Source: Corallococcus sp. EGB (GTDB lineage: Bacteria > Myxococcota > Myxococcia > Myxococcales > Myxococcaceae). Taken from it: DNA of 64,000 nucleotides. Made by a program: the position numbers and the translations under genes. The DNA lies in NCBI RefSeq assembly GCF_019968905.1, contig NZ_CP079946.1:7041356-7105355 (forward strand), written 5' to 3'. Within the stretch, counting starts at the first letter, position 1, and each line of letters starts with the position of its first letter. The notes beneath the pieces are model-generated. The model did no database searches. It saw only the letters and a list, made by a program, of their open reading frames with translations, and had not been told where the DNA came from. Of this stretch, positions 1-8,446 are shown piece by piece.

Positions 1-435
1 CTCGTGCTGTACGCCAACAAGGGCACCCGGGAGGAGCTGCGCCAGAAGGCCTCCCAGTTCATCTATGACGTGCGCGACAAGAAGCCCATCGTCGTCATCC
101 ACGTGGATCTGCGCGACGTCCCGGGCCTCTTCAAGGGCATGGCGCGCGGGGAGATCCGCAAGAGCCGTGACGAGTCGCTCGACGCCATGAAGGACCTGTA
201 CCGGCAGAAGGGCGAAGCGCCGCCCCCGGAGCTGGAGTCGTCCCTCTACCTGGTCGCGGATTCCAAGGGGGAACCCCACGAGGCCATGGGCCTTGAGAAG
301 GGGTTCGACCACGTGTTCGCCCAGGTGCTCGGCACCTCCGGCCAGGAGCTCGCACGGGGCGCCTTCTCGTCCGCGGCCCGGCAGCTCAGCCAGGCGATGA
401 CCGCGGCCCCCACCTTCGCGTCCCGCCAGCGCTAA
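1..435 (+). CDS. C-terminal part of an unrecognised protein (5' end outside window)
   Basis: The frame is open from the first base and ends at the TAA at 433-435, so this is the 3' end of a gene that starts before the window. The visible 144 residues contain a hydrophobic beta-strand-like stretch (PIVVIHVDLRDVP), an acidic/basic helix and a second strand (LYLVADSKGEP). That alternation is compatible with a thioredoxin-like or other alpha/beta fold, but no CxxC or other catalytic motif is visible. No function is assigned. The codon use is typical of its neighbours. Confidence 0.7.
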   Translation, partial: LVLYANKGTREELRQKASQFIYDVRDKKPIVVIHVDLRDVPGLFKGMARGEIRKSRDESLDAMKDLYRQKGEAPPPELESSLYLVADSKGEPHEAMGLEKGFDHVFAQVLGTSGQELARGAFSSAARQLSQAMTAAPTFASRQR

Positions 436-536
436 CGTCACCCCCCCCACGATTTCACGTGGCGTGCCTCCCGCACACCTGCGCCGCGCGTGGGTGGACG
501 GCAGGGAATGAAAGCTTTTACCATTCTGGCGCTCCA

Positions 537-593
537 GTCATCGCTCACCAGGAATCCTTGCTGACGCATGGGATTCAAATGATGAGCGGTGAC
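537..593 (+). promoter_or_regulatory. nested hairpin upstream of the lipoprotein gene
   Basis: Bases 537-547 pair with 583-593 over 11 positions (one U-G wobble). Inside this, 552-557 pair perfectly with 571-576 around a 13-base loop. The element ends 34 bases before the ATG at 628. It could be a structured 5' leader or a DNA operator. Only the pairing is seen; any role is inference. Confidence 0.4.
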
Positions 594-627
594 GGAGTGT
601 CAGGTTCATTTCCCCGAGACACCCCAC

Positions 628-1164
628 ATGTTCAAGTTCAAGACGTGCAGCCTTGCCGTGATGGCCCTGGTGTTCGCCGCGTGCGGTCCCGCGCCGGAAG
701 CGAAGGAGCCGGCTCCCGCTGGCGGCGATGTCGCCCGGGTCCAGTCCGAGGTGACGAAGGCCATCCCGGGCACGACGTGCGTGGTCGAGGCCACGAATCC
801 CTACACGTATGACGTGGGCGGTCCCATCAGCGCCCAGGCCTCCGCCTGGGATTGCGACCAGGACTACCCCATCATCTACATCTGCTCCATCGTGGAGAAG
901 AAGTCGGTGAGCAGCACGGGCGCGGTCACCTGGACGGCCCTGCCGGGCAGCCGCAGCTGCTGGCCGGAGACGAACACGGACTTCGGTGGCCAGACGGCGA
1001 ACCCCACGCCGTATGCCGCGGGCGTCTACCGTCAGCGCTCGCAGGCGGCCATCAAGCTCAACGCCACCACGTGGACCCCGGCACAGCCGTCCAGCTGCAC
1101 CACGCTCTCCAGCGACATCCCCTGCGAGTTCACCGAGGTGGTGTCCGGAAACGTGACGCTGTAA
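628..1164 (+). CDS. small lipoprotein of unknown function
   Basis: The 178-residue product starts with a short basic N-terminus and a hydrophobic stretch ending in a lipobox (VFAAC), so it is predicted to be lipidated and membrane-anchored on the periplasmic side. The start at 628 is chosen because an upstream in-frame start at 589 would put a hydrophilic extension before the signal peptide. The mature part is rich in Cys, Thr and aromatic residues (at least eight Cys) and looks like a small disulfide-stabilised secreted domain. No family is recognised. A strong intrinsic terminator follows, so it is probably monocistronic. A structured element lies just upstream (537-593). Confidence 0.75.
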   Translation: MFKFKTCSLAVMALVFAACGPAPEAKEPAPAGGDVARVQSEVTKAIPGTTCVVEATNPYTYDVGGPISAQASAWDCDQDYPIIYICSIVEKKSVSSTGAVTWTALPGSRSCWPETNTDFGGQTANPTPYAAGVYRQRSQAAIKLNATTWTPAQPSSCTTLSSDIPCEFTEVVSGNVTL

Positions 1165-1208
1165 CGCACACCGCCGTGACGTGAAACACCACGGACCCCA
1201 GGTGCAAA

Positions 1209-1243
1209 AAAGGGAGGCGTTGCCTGGTCTGACGCCTCCCTTT
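1209..1243 (+). terminator. intrinsic terminator after the lipoprotein gene
   Basis: A perfect 12-bp stem (1209-1220 with 1232-1243) closes an 11-base loop. The 3' arm ends in TTT and the 5' arm is preceded by a run of A, so the hairpin may work in both directions. Confidence 0.8.
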
Positions 1244-1259
1244 CCACCTGGAGTCTTCC

Positions 1260-1802
1260 GTGCACATTGAATCCTCTCGCGGCACCCGGTCCTCGAAGGT
1301 CGTGACGTTCCTCCGCATCCCGGTGCTGGTCGCCGTGGGCCTGGTGACCATGGGCAGCGGCATGGTGAGCCCGGGCTGTGGAGGGAGCAGCACGCATCCC
1401 GACGGTGAGGACGGCTGCGCCATCTCGGGCACCTATGCGGTCCAGCTCGCGGACACATCGCCCCCAGGTGAGGGGTGTGAGGCATTGGGAGAGCGCCTGC
1501 CCACGGGTCCCCTCGTGTTGAACCTGTCCGCCGGCAGCTACGTCACGGGGAAGTTTGGCGACGACTCCCTGTCGACCGACTACTACGGCGAGCCCTTCCG
1601 GGAGCTCGAGTTCGGCACCATGCGGAACCTGTCCGAGCAGGTCCAGCGCACCTTCAGCATCGAGGCGACGGTGCGCGCGCCGGCGCCCCGAACGGACACC
1701 GATGCATCGACCCTCGAGGGCCGGTACGAGGCGAAGCTCACCTCCGTGGACGGCGGCAGCGTGAAGTGCCTCATCCAGCGGGACTTCACCGCGACGCGGT
1801 AG
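1260..1802 (+). CDS. probable lipoprotein of unknown function
   Basis: The product has 180 residues. It starts at a GTG preceded by GGAG (1250-1253). The N-terminus has basic residues, then a hydrophobic segment (PVLVAVGLVTMGSGMV) ending before a Cys in a weak lipobox context (SPGC), then Gly/Ser-rich linker. This suggests a lipoprotein with an uncertain cleavage site. The mature portion is acidic with a few Cys and no recognised domain. It lies between a terminator and the sugar dehydrogenase gene, 56 bases before the latter, with which it may share a transcript. Confidence 0.65.
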   Translation: MHIESSRGTRSSKVVTFLRIPVLVAVGLVTMGSGMVSPGCGGSSTHPDGEDGCAISGTYAVQLADTSPPGEGCEALGERLPTGPLVLNLSAGSYVTGKFGDDSLSTDYYGEPFRELEFGTMRNLSEQVQRTFSIEATVRAPAPRTDTDASTLEGRYEAKLTSVDGGSVKCLIQRDFTATR

Positions 1803-1858
1803 GGGTTGCTCCAGGCGGGGCACCGAGCCGCACTCGGGGTGCGGTAGGGTCTGGGGCC

Positions 1859-4585
1859 ATGCGTACTCCCCTCATGGCCTCACTGTTGTTCTGGATGCTG
1901 TCCTCGCCGGCCAGGGCTGCTGTCCCCACCGGCTTCGTGGAAACGAGCTATTCGTCCAGCAGCCTGACGCAGGCCACCGGCATGGCGTGGGCTCCGGATG
2001 GTTCAGGGCGGCTGTTCGTCACGCTGAAGACTGGCGTCGTGCGGACGGTGGCCATGAAGAACGGAGTGCTGGAGACGCAGCCCGGCACCTCCACGCTGGT
2101 GACGCGCACGTTCGCCACGGAGCCGGCGGTCCATACCAACAGCGAGTGTGGCCTCATCGGCATCGCGTTCGACCCGAACTACGTGGTCAACCGGTACGTC
2201 TACTTCTTCGTCACCGTCTCCGCTTCCGAGCAGCGCATCGTCCGGTACACGGACGCCAATGGCACAGGCATCGCGCGCACGGAGGTCGTCACGAAGCTGC
2301 CCACGGCGGGCAACAACCACGACGGCGGCGGGCTGGGCTTCGGTCCGGACGGCAAGCTCTATTGGTCCATTGGCGACCTGGGCAACGGCACCGGCGTGGA
2401 CAATGACCTGACGTCCCTGGCGGCCAAGGTGGGCCGCGCCAACCTGGACGGCACACCCGTCAATGACAACCCGTTCAACGACGGCGTGGGGCCGAACAAC
2501 GAATACATCTGGGCACGCGGCTTCCGCAATCCGTTCACCTTCACGTTCCAGCCTGTCAACGGCCGGCTGTGGGTCAACAGCGTGGGCACGGGCTACGAGC
2601 AGGTCTTCGTCGTGAACCGGCGCAGCCACGCCGGCTACGACGACTACGAGAACAACCAGCCCGTCACCAACGACTACATCACCCCGGTGGTCAAGTACCG
2701 CACCAACTCCATCGATACTCGCAACCTCACCACCTCGGGCGCGGTGAGAAGCGGGGGCGTCACCACGTTCACCACCACGGCGCCGCATGGCTTCCGCAAG
2801 GGGGAGAAGCTCACGCTCGAAGGTGTGAGGGGCGACGCGAGCTTCAACGGCGAGTTCTACGTCGCCAGCGCCGACAACGCGCCCACCGCCACCACCTTCA
2901 CCGTGGCCCAGCCGGGCCTGCCGGACGCGGCCGGCGGCGGGGGCAGCGCGACGACACAGGCGCTGGGCGGCTCCCTCACCGGCGGCACCTTCTACGACGC
3001 CACCCTCTTTCCGCCGGAGTACCGCGGCAACTACTTCTTCGGCGACTACAACAGCGCCCAGCTGACGCGCGTCACGCTGGCGGCGGACGACTCGGTGGCG
3101 ACGGTGGACGAGTGGGGGACGGGCTTCGCCTCCAACGTGGACCTGAGCGTGGGGCCGGACGGCGCGCTCTACACCATCGGGGTCACCGGCGGCGTGGTGC
3201 GCCGGGTGATGCCGGCGACCTCCGCCCAGAAGCTGGTCGTGAGCGGACTCAACCTGCGCGTGATGGAAGGCGGCCGCGCGGCCTTCACCGTGCGGCTGGC
3301 CCAGGCGCCTGGCGCGCCCGTGACGGTGCGACTGGCGCGGGCCCTGGGCGGCTCTGAGGACCTGCGGCTGGTGGGCGGTGACACGCTGACCTTCACGCCG
3401 GAGAACTGGAGCGTGCCCCAGGTCGTGATGCTGGAGGCGGTGGAGGACGCGGACGCGGACGCGGACATTGCCACCTTCACCATGTCCTCGGCGGGCCTGG
3501 CGGACGAGGCGGTGGTGGCCACCACCATCGACAACAACTCACCGCGGCTGGTGCTGTCCACCACCCGGCTCGCCGTGCCCGAGGGCGGCACCGCCAGCTT
3601 CTCCGTGTCCCTGTCGCTGCGGCCGTCGTCGACCGTCACCGTCACGGTGGCGCCCACGCAAGGGGACCCGGACATCACCGTGGCGTCCGAGTCCACGCTC
3701 ACGTTCACGACGTCCAACTGGAACACGCCGAAGACGGTCACGCTCCAGGCCGCGCAGGACGCGGACAACGTGGACGGCGTCACGACCCTCACGCTGGCCA
3801 TGCCGGGGCTGGACGCGCGCACGCTGGAGGCCGTGGAGGTGGATGACGAACCGCTCCCTCCCTCCATCACCTCCACGCCCGTCACCACCGCCGTGGTGGG
3901 CGCCGCCTACCGCTACGACGTGGATGCGGCGGGCCGTCCGCAGCCCACCTTCTCGCTGGAGGGCACGGTTCCGCAGGGGATGAGCATCGACGCGGCCACC
4001 GGCCTCATCACCTGGACGCCCTCTGCGGCGGGCACCGTGGACGTGCGCGTGCGGGCGGCCAACGGCGTGTCGCCGGACGCGGAGCAGACCTTCACCCTCA
4101 CCACGAAGGCGGATGAAGCGCCCAGGGCCATCCTCATCCGACCCACCCGGGGCGAGCGCGTGTCCGGCCCCACGGCGGAGTTCTTCGGCGACTGCGTGGA
4201 CGACGTGGGCTGCACCCGCGCCGAGTTCTACGTCGACGGCACACGGGTCTCCACGGACGCCCGCACGGACACCCGCTTCTACTTCGGGGGCGAGCCGGGC
4301 CGCTGGGACACCATGGGCCTGGCGCCGGGCCCGCACACCGTGCGCTTCGTGGTGGTGGACACGCGAGGCGCCACCGGAGAGGCCTCGGCGACGGTCTGTG
4401 TCGGGGATGGACGCTGCGAGACGGGTGAGCCGGATGCCGGCACGGGCACCCCGGACGCGGGCACGGGCAAGCCCCTGCCCGAGGAGGACTCCGGCTGCGG
4501 CTGCGGCGCGGCCCCCGTGGCTCCGCTCGCGTGGCTGGCGCTCGTCGCGCTGGCCACCCGCCGCAAGCGGTCGCGCGTGAGCTGA
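1859..4585 (+). CDS. secreted PQQ-dependent sugar dehydrogenase-like protein with MYXO-CTERM anchor
   Basis: This 908-residue protein begins with a Sec signal peptide ending at about residue 20 (SSPARA). Residues from about 25 to 450 form a glucose/sorbosone dehydrogenase-type six-bladed propeller (motifs GNNHDGGGLGFGPDG, IWARGFRNPF, GGSLTGGTFYDA), so PQQ-dependent oxidation of a sugar is likely but the substrate is unknown. Two similar modules of about 95 residues with Calx-beta-like character (VMEGG..F.V, VPEGG..F.V) follow, then a putative Ig domain and an Ig-like Ala/Gly-rich domain. The C-terminus has GCGCGAAP, a hydrophobic helix and RRKRSR, the MYXO-CTERM sorting signature. Start 1859 is chosen because it opens the signal peptide; upstream in-frame codons give an unlikely extension. 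Confidence 0.85.
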   Translation: MRTPLMASLLFWMLSSPARAAVPTGFVETSYSSSSLTQATGMAWAPDGSGRLFVTLKTGVVRTVAMKNGVLETQPGTSTLVTRTFATEPAVHTNSECGLIGIAFDPNYVVNRYVYFFVTVSASEQRIVRYTDANGTGIARTEVVTKLPTAGNNHDGGGLGFGPDGKLYWSIGDLGNGTGVDNDLTSLAAKVGRANLDGTPVNDNPFNDGVGPNNEYIWARGFRNPFTFTFQPVNGRLWVNSVGTGYEQVFVVNRRSHAGYDDYENNQPVTNDYITPVVKYRTNSIDTRNLTTSGAVRSGGVTTFTTTAPHGFRKGEKLTLEGVRGDASFNGEFYVASADNAPTATTFTVAQPGLPDAAGGGGSATTQALGGSLTGGTFYDATLFPPEYRGNYFFGDYNSAQLTRVTLAADDSVATVDEWGTGFASNVDLSVGPDGALYTIGVTGGVVRRVMPATSAQKLVVSGLNLRVMEGGRAAFTVRLAQAPGAPVTVRLARALGGSEDLRLVGGDTLTFTPENWSVPQVVMLEAVEDADADADIATFTMSSAGLADEAVVATTIDNNSPRLVLSTTRLAVPEGGTASFSVSLSLRPSSTVTVTVAPTQGDPDITVASESTLTFTTSNWNTPKTVTLQAAQDADNVDGVTTLTLAMPGLDARTLEAVEVDDEPLPPSITSTPVTTAVVGAAYRYDVDAAGRPQPTFSLEGTVPQGMSIDAATGLITWTPSAAGTVDVRVRAANGVSPDAEQTFTLTTKADEAPRAILIRPTRGERVSGPTAEFFGDCVDDVGCTRAEFYVDGTRVSTDARTDTRFYFGGEPGRWDTMGLAPGPHTVRFVVVDTRGATGEASATVCVGDGRCETGEPDAGTGTPDAGTGKPLPEEDSGCGCGAAPVAPLAWLALVALATRRKRSRVS

Positions 4586-4765
4586 AGCCTTCGTGCTCGA
4601 CATGAACGGGCGGCGCCCCGGGTGGACGCCGTCCCGTTCCCGTGTGTCCGGAAGCGGGATGCGGAGTCCCAGCAGCGGTCAGGGGGTGACGGCATTCCGC
4701 CGGCCCGTCGGCTGGGAGTCGCTGTCCGGCCCCCGTGGCATGGGCCATGCTCACCCACGTCCGAC

Positions 4766-7198
4766 ATGGCTCCCCTCCTCCAGGACCTCTCGCTGGCGCT
4801 GCGGCGGCTGCGGCGCGATCCGCTCTTCACCCTCGTGGCGGTGGCCACGCTGGCGCTGGGCCTTGGCGCCAACGTCGCCATCTTCAGCGTGGTGCATGCG
4901 GTGCTGCTGCGGCCGTTGCCCATGCGCGATGACGCGCGGCTCGTGCGGCTGTTCAGCGTGGGCCGGCAGGGGCCGGGGCCGACCTCGCCGCCAGACCTGC
5001 TGGACCTGCGCGAGCAGACGCGGGCCTTCGAGGGGCTCGTCGGCGTGGCGCCCGCGAGGGTGACGCTCGGGGCGGATGGCGCCGAGCCCTCGCCCATGAA
5101 GGTGCAGACCGCGATCGTGACGGCGGACTTCTTCCAGGTGCTGGGGCCCCGCGCGCAGTTGGGCCGGGCGCTCCAGCCCGGGGATGACGCGCCGGGAGCC
5201 CCCCAGGTGGCGGTGTTGTCACATGCGCTGTGGCAGCGCCGCTTTGGCGGCAGCCCCGACGTGCTGGGCCGCGCGGTGAACCTCGGCGGCCCGCTGCCGT
5301 GGACGGTAGTGGGGGTGATGGAGCCGGGCTTCGACTTCCCCTCGCATGCGGAGCTGTGGACGCCCATGGTCCGGGACGAGTCCATGACGAAGCCGGAGGC
5401 GCGAGGCGCGCACTGGCTGGAGGTGTATGGGCGGCTGGGGCCCGGGGTGAGCCTCGCGCGGGCGCGGGCTGACGCGTCGGCGGTGGCGCGGAGCCTGGCG
5501 GCGAGGTACCCGGCGACGAACGCGGGCATGGGCGCGAGCGTGGAGTCCCTTCGCGACGTGCTGCTGGGCCAGGTGCGTCCCTCGTTGTGGCTGTTGCTGG
5601 GCGCGGTGGGGCTGGTGCTGCTCATGGCGTGCGCCAACCTCATGCATCTCCTGCTGGCGCGGGCCGCGTCGCGCGAGGGCGAGACGTCCATACGGCTCGC
5701 GCTGGGTGCCAGCCGTGGGCGCATCGCGCGGGAGCTGCTGGTGGAGAGCGCGCTCCTGTCGGCGCTGGGAGGTGTCACCGGACTGCTCGCGGCGCTGTGG
5801 GCGCTGGATGCGCTGGCGGCGTTCGGGCCCCAGGACATTCCGCGCATCGACGAGGTGTCACTCGACGGCGCGGTGCTGGCGTTCACGGCGGGCCTGTCTG
5901 TCTTCACCACGCTCCTCTTCGGCCTGGTGCCGGCGTGGCAGACGTCGCGGGTGGAGCTGGCGCGCGTGCTGCGGACCGTGGGCGAGGGCGCGGGCGGAGC
6001 CGCGCACCATCATCGCACCCGCGCGGCGCTCATCGTGGCGGAGACAGCGCTGGCGGTGTTGCTGCTGGTGAGCGCGGGCCTGCTCTTGCGCAGCTTCGTG
6101 CACTTGCGGCGGGTGGACCCGGGCTTCCAGCCGGAGGGCGTGCTGACCGTGAAGCTCGACCTGCCGCCCTACCGGTATGCCATCGGGAGCGCGGCGCCGG
6201 CAGCCTTCTATGACGGACTGCTCGAACGGCTGCGGGCCCTGCCGGGGGTGAGCACCGCGGGCGCGGTGAATGCCCTGCCGCTGGAGGGGAAGCGGTGGAC
6301 GCTCGCGGTGCGCGACCCTCGGCGGCCGGTGGCGCCGGGCACGGAGGCCTGGCAGGCCAGCATCCGCATCGTCACGCCGGGGGCGTTGGAGGCGCTGCGA
6401 GTGCCCGTGCTTCGTGGCCGGGGGCTGCTTCCGGAGGACCGGGGCGCGGGTGGGCGCGCGGTGTTGATCAACGCTGAGGCGGCGCGCCGCTTCTGGCCAG
6501 GAGAGGACCCGCTGGGCCGCGGCCTGGAAACGGACATGGACCTGGGCAACGGCGCCTTCGGAGGCCGCGTGGTGGGCGTGGTGGAGAACCTGGCCGCGGA
6601 GGGGTTGGCCGCGCCCGCCGCGCCGGAGGTGTACGTGCCCTATGAGCAGGCGCGGAGCACGGAGATGACGCTGGTGCTCCGCACTTCGGGGGAGCCGCTC
6701 GGGCTGGCGCAGGCGGTGCGAGCGGAGGTGCGGGGATTGGACGCGAACCTGGCGGTGGGCAGCGTGCGGACGCTGTCGTCGGTGGTGGATGGAACGGTGG
6801 CGCCGCTGCGTTTCTACCTCCTGCTGGCGAGCCTCTTCGCGGGGGTGGCGCTGGTGCTGGCGGCGGTGGGGCTCTACGGAGTGGTGGCCTACGCGGTGGT
6901 GCAGCGCACCCGCGAGCTGGGCATCCGCATGGCATTGGGCGCGCGCGCGGAGCAGTTGCTGGGCATGGTGTTGAGCCAGTACTTGAGGCTCACGGCGGTG
7001 GGGCTGGTGTTGGGGTTGGGGCTCGCATGGGGAGCCAGCCGTGCGCTGTCCCACCTGCTGAACGGAGTGGGGCCCACGGATCCGCTCACGTATGGTTTGG
7101 TGGTGACGGTGCTCGGCGCCGTGGCGTTCCTCGCGGCACTGCTGCCCGCGCGAAGGGCCGCGCACGTGCCCCCCGCGGTCGTGCTCCGGGCGGAGTGA
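4766..7198 (+). CDS. orphan FtsX/MacB-type ABC permease (ADOP family-like)
   Basis: The protein has 810 residues with a duplicated MacB-periplasmic-core/FtsX layout. TM1 lies near residues 20-45 (LFTLVAVATLALGLG), a first FtsX block at about 270-430 (LACANL-like MACANLMHLLLARAASR), a second hydrophobic helix near 455, a second periplasmic domain and a last FtsX block near 680-800 with ELGIRMALGA. This architecture and length match the acidobacterial duplicated orphan permease family. As usual for that family, no ATPase gene adjoins it. The start at 4766 is preferred because the in-frame region upstream is hydrophilic and non-conserved in character. Its substrate is unknown. Confidence 0.85.
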   Translation: MAPLLQDLSLALRRLRRDPLFTLVAVATLALGLGANVAIFSVVHAVLLRPLPMRDDARLVRLFSVGRQGPGPTSPPDLLDLREQTRAFEGLVGVAPARVTLGADGAEPSPMKVQTAIVTADFFQVLGPRAQLGRALQPGDDAPGAPQVAVLSHALWQRRFGGSPDVLGRAVNLGGPLPWTVVGVMEPGFDFPSHAELWTPMVRDESMTKPEARGAHWLEVYGRLGPGVSLARARADASAVARSLAARYPATNAGMGASVESLRDVLLGQVRPSLWLLLGAVGLVLLMACANLMHLLLARAASREGETSIRLALGASRGRIARELLVESALLSALGGVTGLLAALWALDALAAFGPQDIPRIDEVSLDGAVLAFTAGLSVFTTLLFGLVPAWQTSRVELARVLRTVGEGAGGAAHHHRTRAALIVAETALAVLLLVSAGLLLRSFVHLRRVDPGFQPEGVLTVKLDLPPYRYAIGSAAPAAFYDGLLERLRALPGVSTAGAVNALPLEGKRWTLAVRDPRRPVAPGTEAWQASIRIVTPGALEALRVPVLRGRGLLPEDRGAGGRAVLINAEAARRFWPGEDPLGRGLETDMDLGNGAFGGRVVGVVENLAAEGLAAPAAPEVYVPYEQARSTEMTLVLRTSGEPLGLAQAVRAEVRGLDANLAVGSVRTLSSVVDGTVAPLRFYLLLASLFAGVALVLAAVGLYGVVAYAVVQRTRELGIRMALGARAEQLLGMVLSQYLRLTAVGLVLGLGLAWGASRALSHLLNGVGPTDPLTYGLVVTVLGAVAFLAALLPARRAAHVPPAVVLRAE

Positions 7199-7259
7199 AC
7201 GCTGGAGCACGACTGACGGTTGCGAACTCACGCGGGCGCCCCGCTATCCTGAGGGAGCA

Positions 7260-7843
7260 ATGCTTGCTCTCCCACTCAAGCTCCAACGCCTGATTGTCCC
7301 AAGGGAACGGCGTTACGCATGGCAGCGAATCTGCACCGTCATGGCCATGCTGGTCCTGGGATGCGCGGGCCCAGGCTCTACTACCTGCGCTCTGAACTGC
7401 CCATCTTGGAAGGGCGGTTCGACCTCGCGGTAGCTCCGGGGCCCTGGCCGCACCAGGACATTCCGACCGTCGTCGCGGACACGGACACGATCCCGGATGG
7501 CACCGCTCCGCGCCCCCCCGTCATCGCGGAGGGAATTGAGTGGCCTGACGACCTGCGCCCCCTGGCGACGTTGGACGGCCCTGCGATTCTCGCCGCCCAT
7601 GCAGCCCTGCAGCGCCTGCTGGCGAGTTTTCCCAAGGAGTATGCAAAGGACTGCTCATATACCGCCAAGGCCATGGAGGTCTCCGTCGCCCAGCACGGCG
7701 GCTTGTATTTCGTGGAGATCAATCGACGCGTCGAGAAGTGCGGCTGGGCGGCCCCTGGATTCAATCCCTCCGCGCACTGGTACGAGCTGTATGCCGTGTC
7801 GCCGGACGGGAAGGTCCTGGCGCGGTACCCCTACGCTCCTTGA
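7260..7843 (+). pseudogene. lipoprotein gene with an apparent frameshift
   Basis: A start at 7260 has an excellent Shine-Dalgarno (GAGGGAG, 5-6 bases upstream) and opens a basic N-terminus followed by a hydrophobic stretch and a lipobox (AMLVLGC) in one frame. That frame stops near 7430. The remaining coding-like sequence (LYYLRSELPILEGRFDL to the stop at 7843) lies in another frame, which by itself would begin at 7319 with a hydrophilic, signal-less N-terminus. The simplest reading is a one-base frameshift near 7370-7390 in a gene for a roughly 190-residue lipoprotein. The mature part is a plausible globular domain with a C-terminal WYELYAVSPDGKVLARYPY, not assigned to a family. Sequencing error is an alternative. 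Confidence 0.55.
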
Positions 7844-7912
7844 GAACCCGCCCGATGTGCTCATACGCGCTTCATTCCAACACCCCGCCCTGCCCTCGCG
7901 CAGCGTGAGACG

Positions 7913-8428
7913 CTACGGAGCGAGCCGCTTGAAGAAGAGGACCGTGGGGTGCAGCTCGCCGTCCGTGTGCCGCGCCCAATCGGGAATCTCTCCCGCGCGC
8001 TGCCACTGGCAATGCCGGTAGACCGCCTCCGCCTTCGAGCCCGCCAGCGTGTCGAGCACCAGCAGGGTGCGCCCCGCGCTCCGGGCGTACTGCTCGACCT
8101 CCTGGAGCAGCCGCGACGCGAGCCCCTGTCCCCGGGCTCGCGAATGCACGAGCAGCTTCTGCACCTCCGCGCGGTGCAGCCCGTTGGGACGCAGGGACGG
8201 CGCGAGCTGCACGGTGCCGTCGATGCGCCCGTCCACCTCCGCGACCCAGAGCACCAGCCCCGGGCCCAGCGCCGCGAGCACGCCCCGCCAGTACCCCGCC
8301 GCTGCCTCCGGTGAGAGCGGCGGCAGGAACCCCACCGACGCGCCTCCGTCCACGGAGTCGATGAGCAGCTCGGCCAGCGCCTGCTGCTCCTCGGGGGTCG
8401 CCTGTTCGAGTCTCCGGATGGAAATCAT
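7913..8428 (-). CDS. GNAT family N-acetyltransferase
   Basis: This product of about 171 residues shows the GNAT fold: a beta-strand WVAEVDGRIDGTVQL, then the acetyl-CoA binding motif A (KLLVHSRARGQGLASRLL, with the R/Q-x-x-G-x-G/A loop RARGQG), then LLVLDTLAGSKAEAVYRHCQW, a typical motif B with the Y/C terminus. It should acetylate a small molecule or protein amine; the substrate cannot be told. It sits 18 bases downstream of the alpha/beta hydrolase gene on the same strand, so the two probably form an operon. ATG at 8428 is used; an alternative GTG lies at 8434, and neither has a strong ribosome site. Confidence 0.85.
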   Translation of the reverse strand: MISIRRLEQATPEEQQALAELLIDSVDGGASVGFLPPLSPEAAAGYWRGVLAALGPGLVLWVAEVDGRIDGTVQLAPSLRPNGLHRAEVQKLLVHSRARGQGLASRLLQEVEQYARSAGRTLLVLDTLAGSKAEAVYRHCQWQRAGEIPDWARHTDGELHPTVLFFKRLAP

Positions 8429-8446
8429 CTCCACCAGTCTAGCGGC

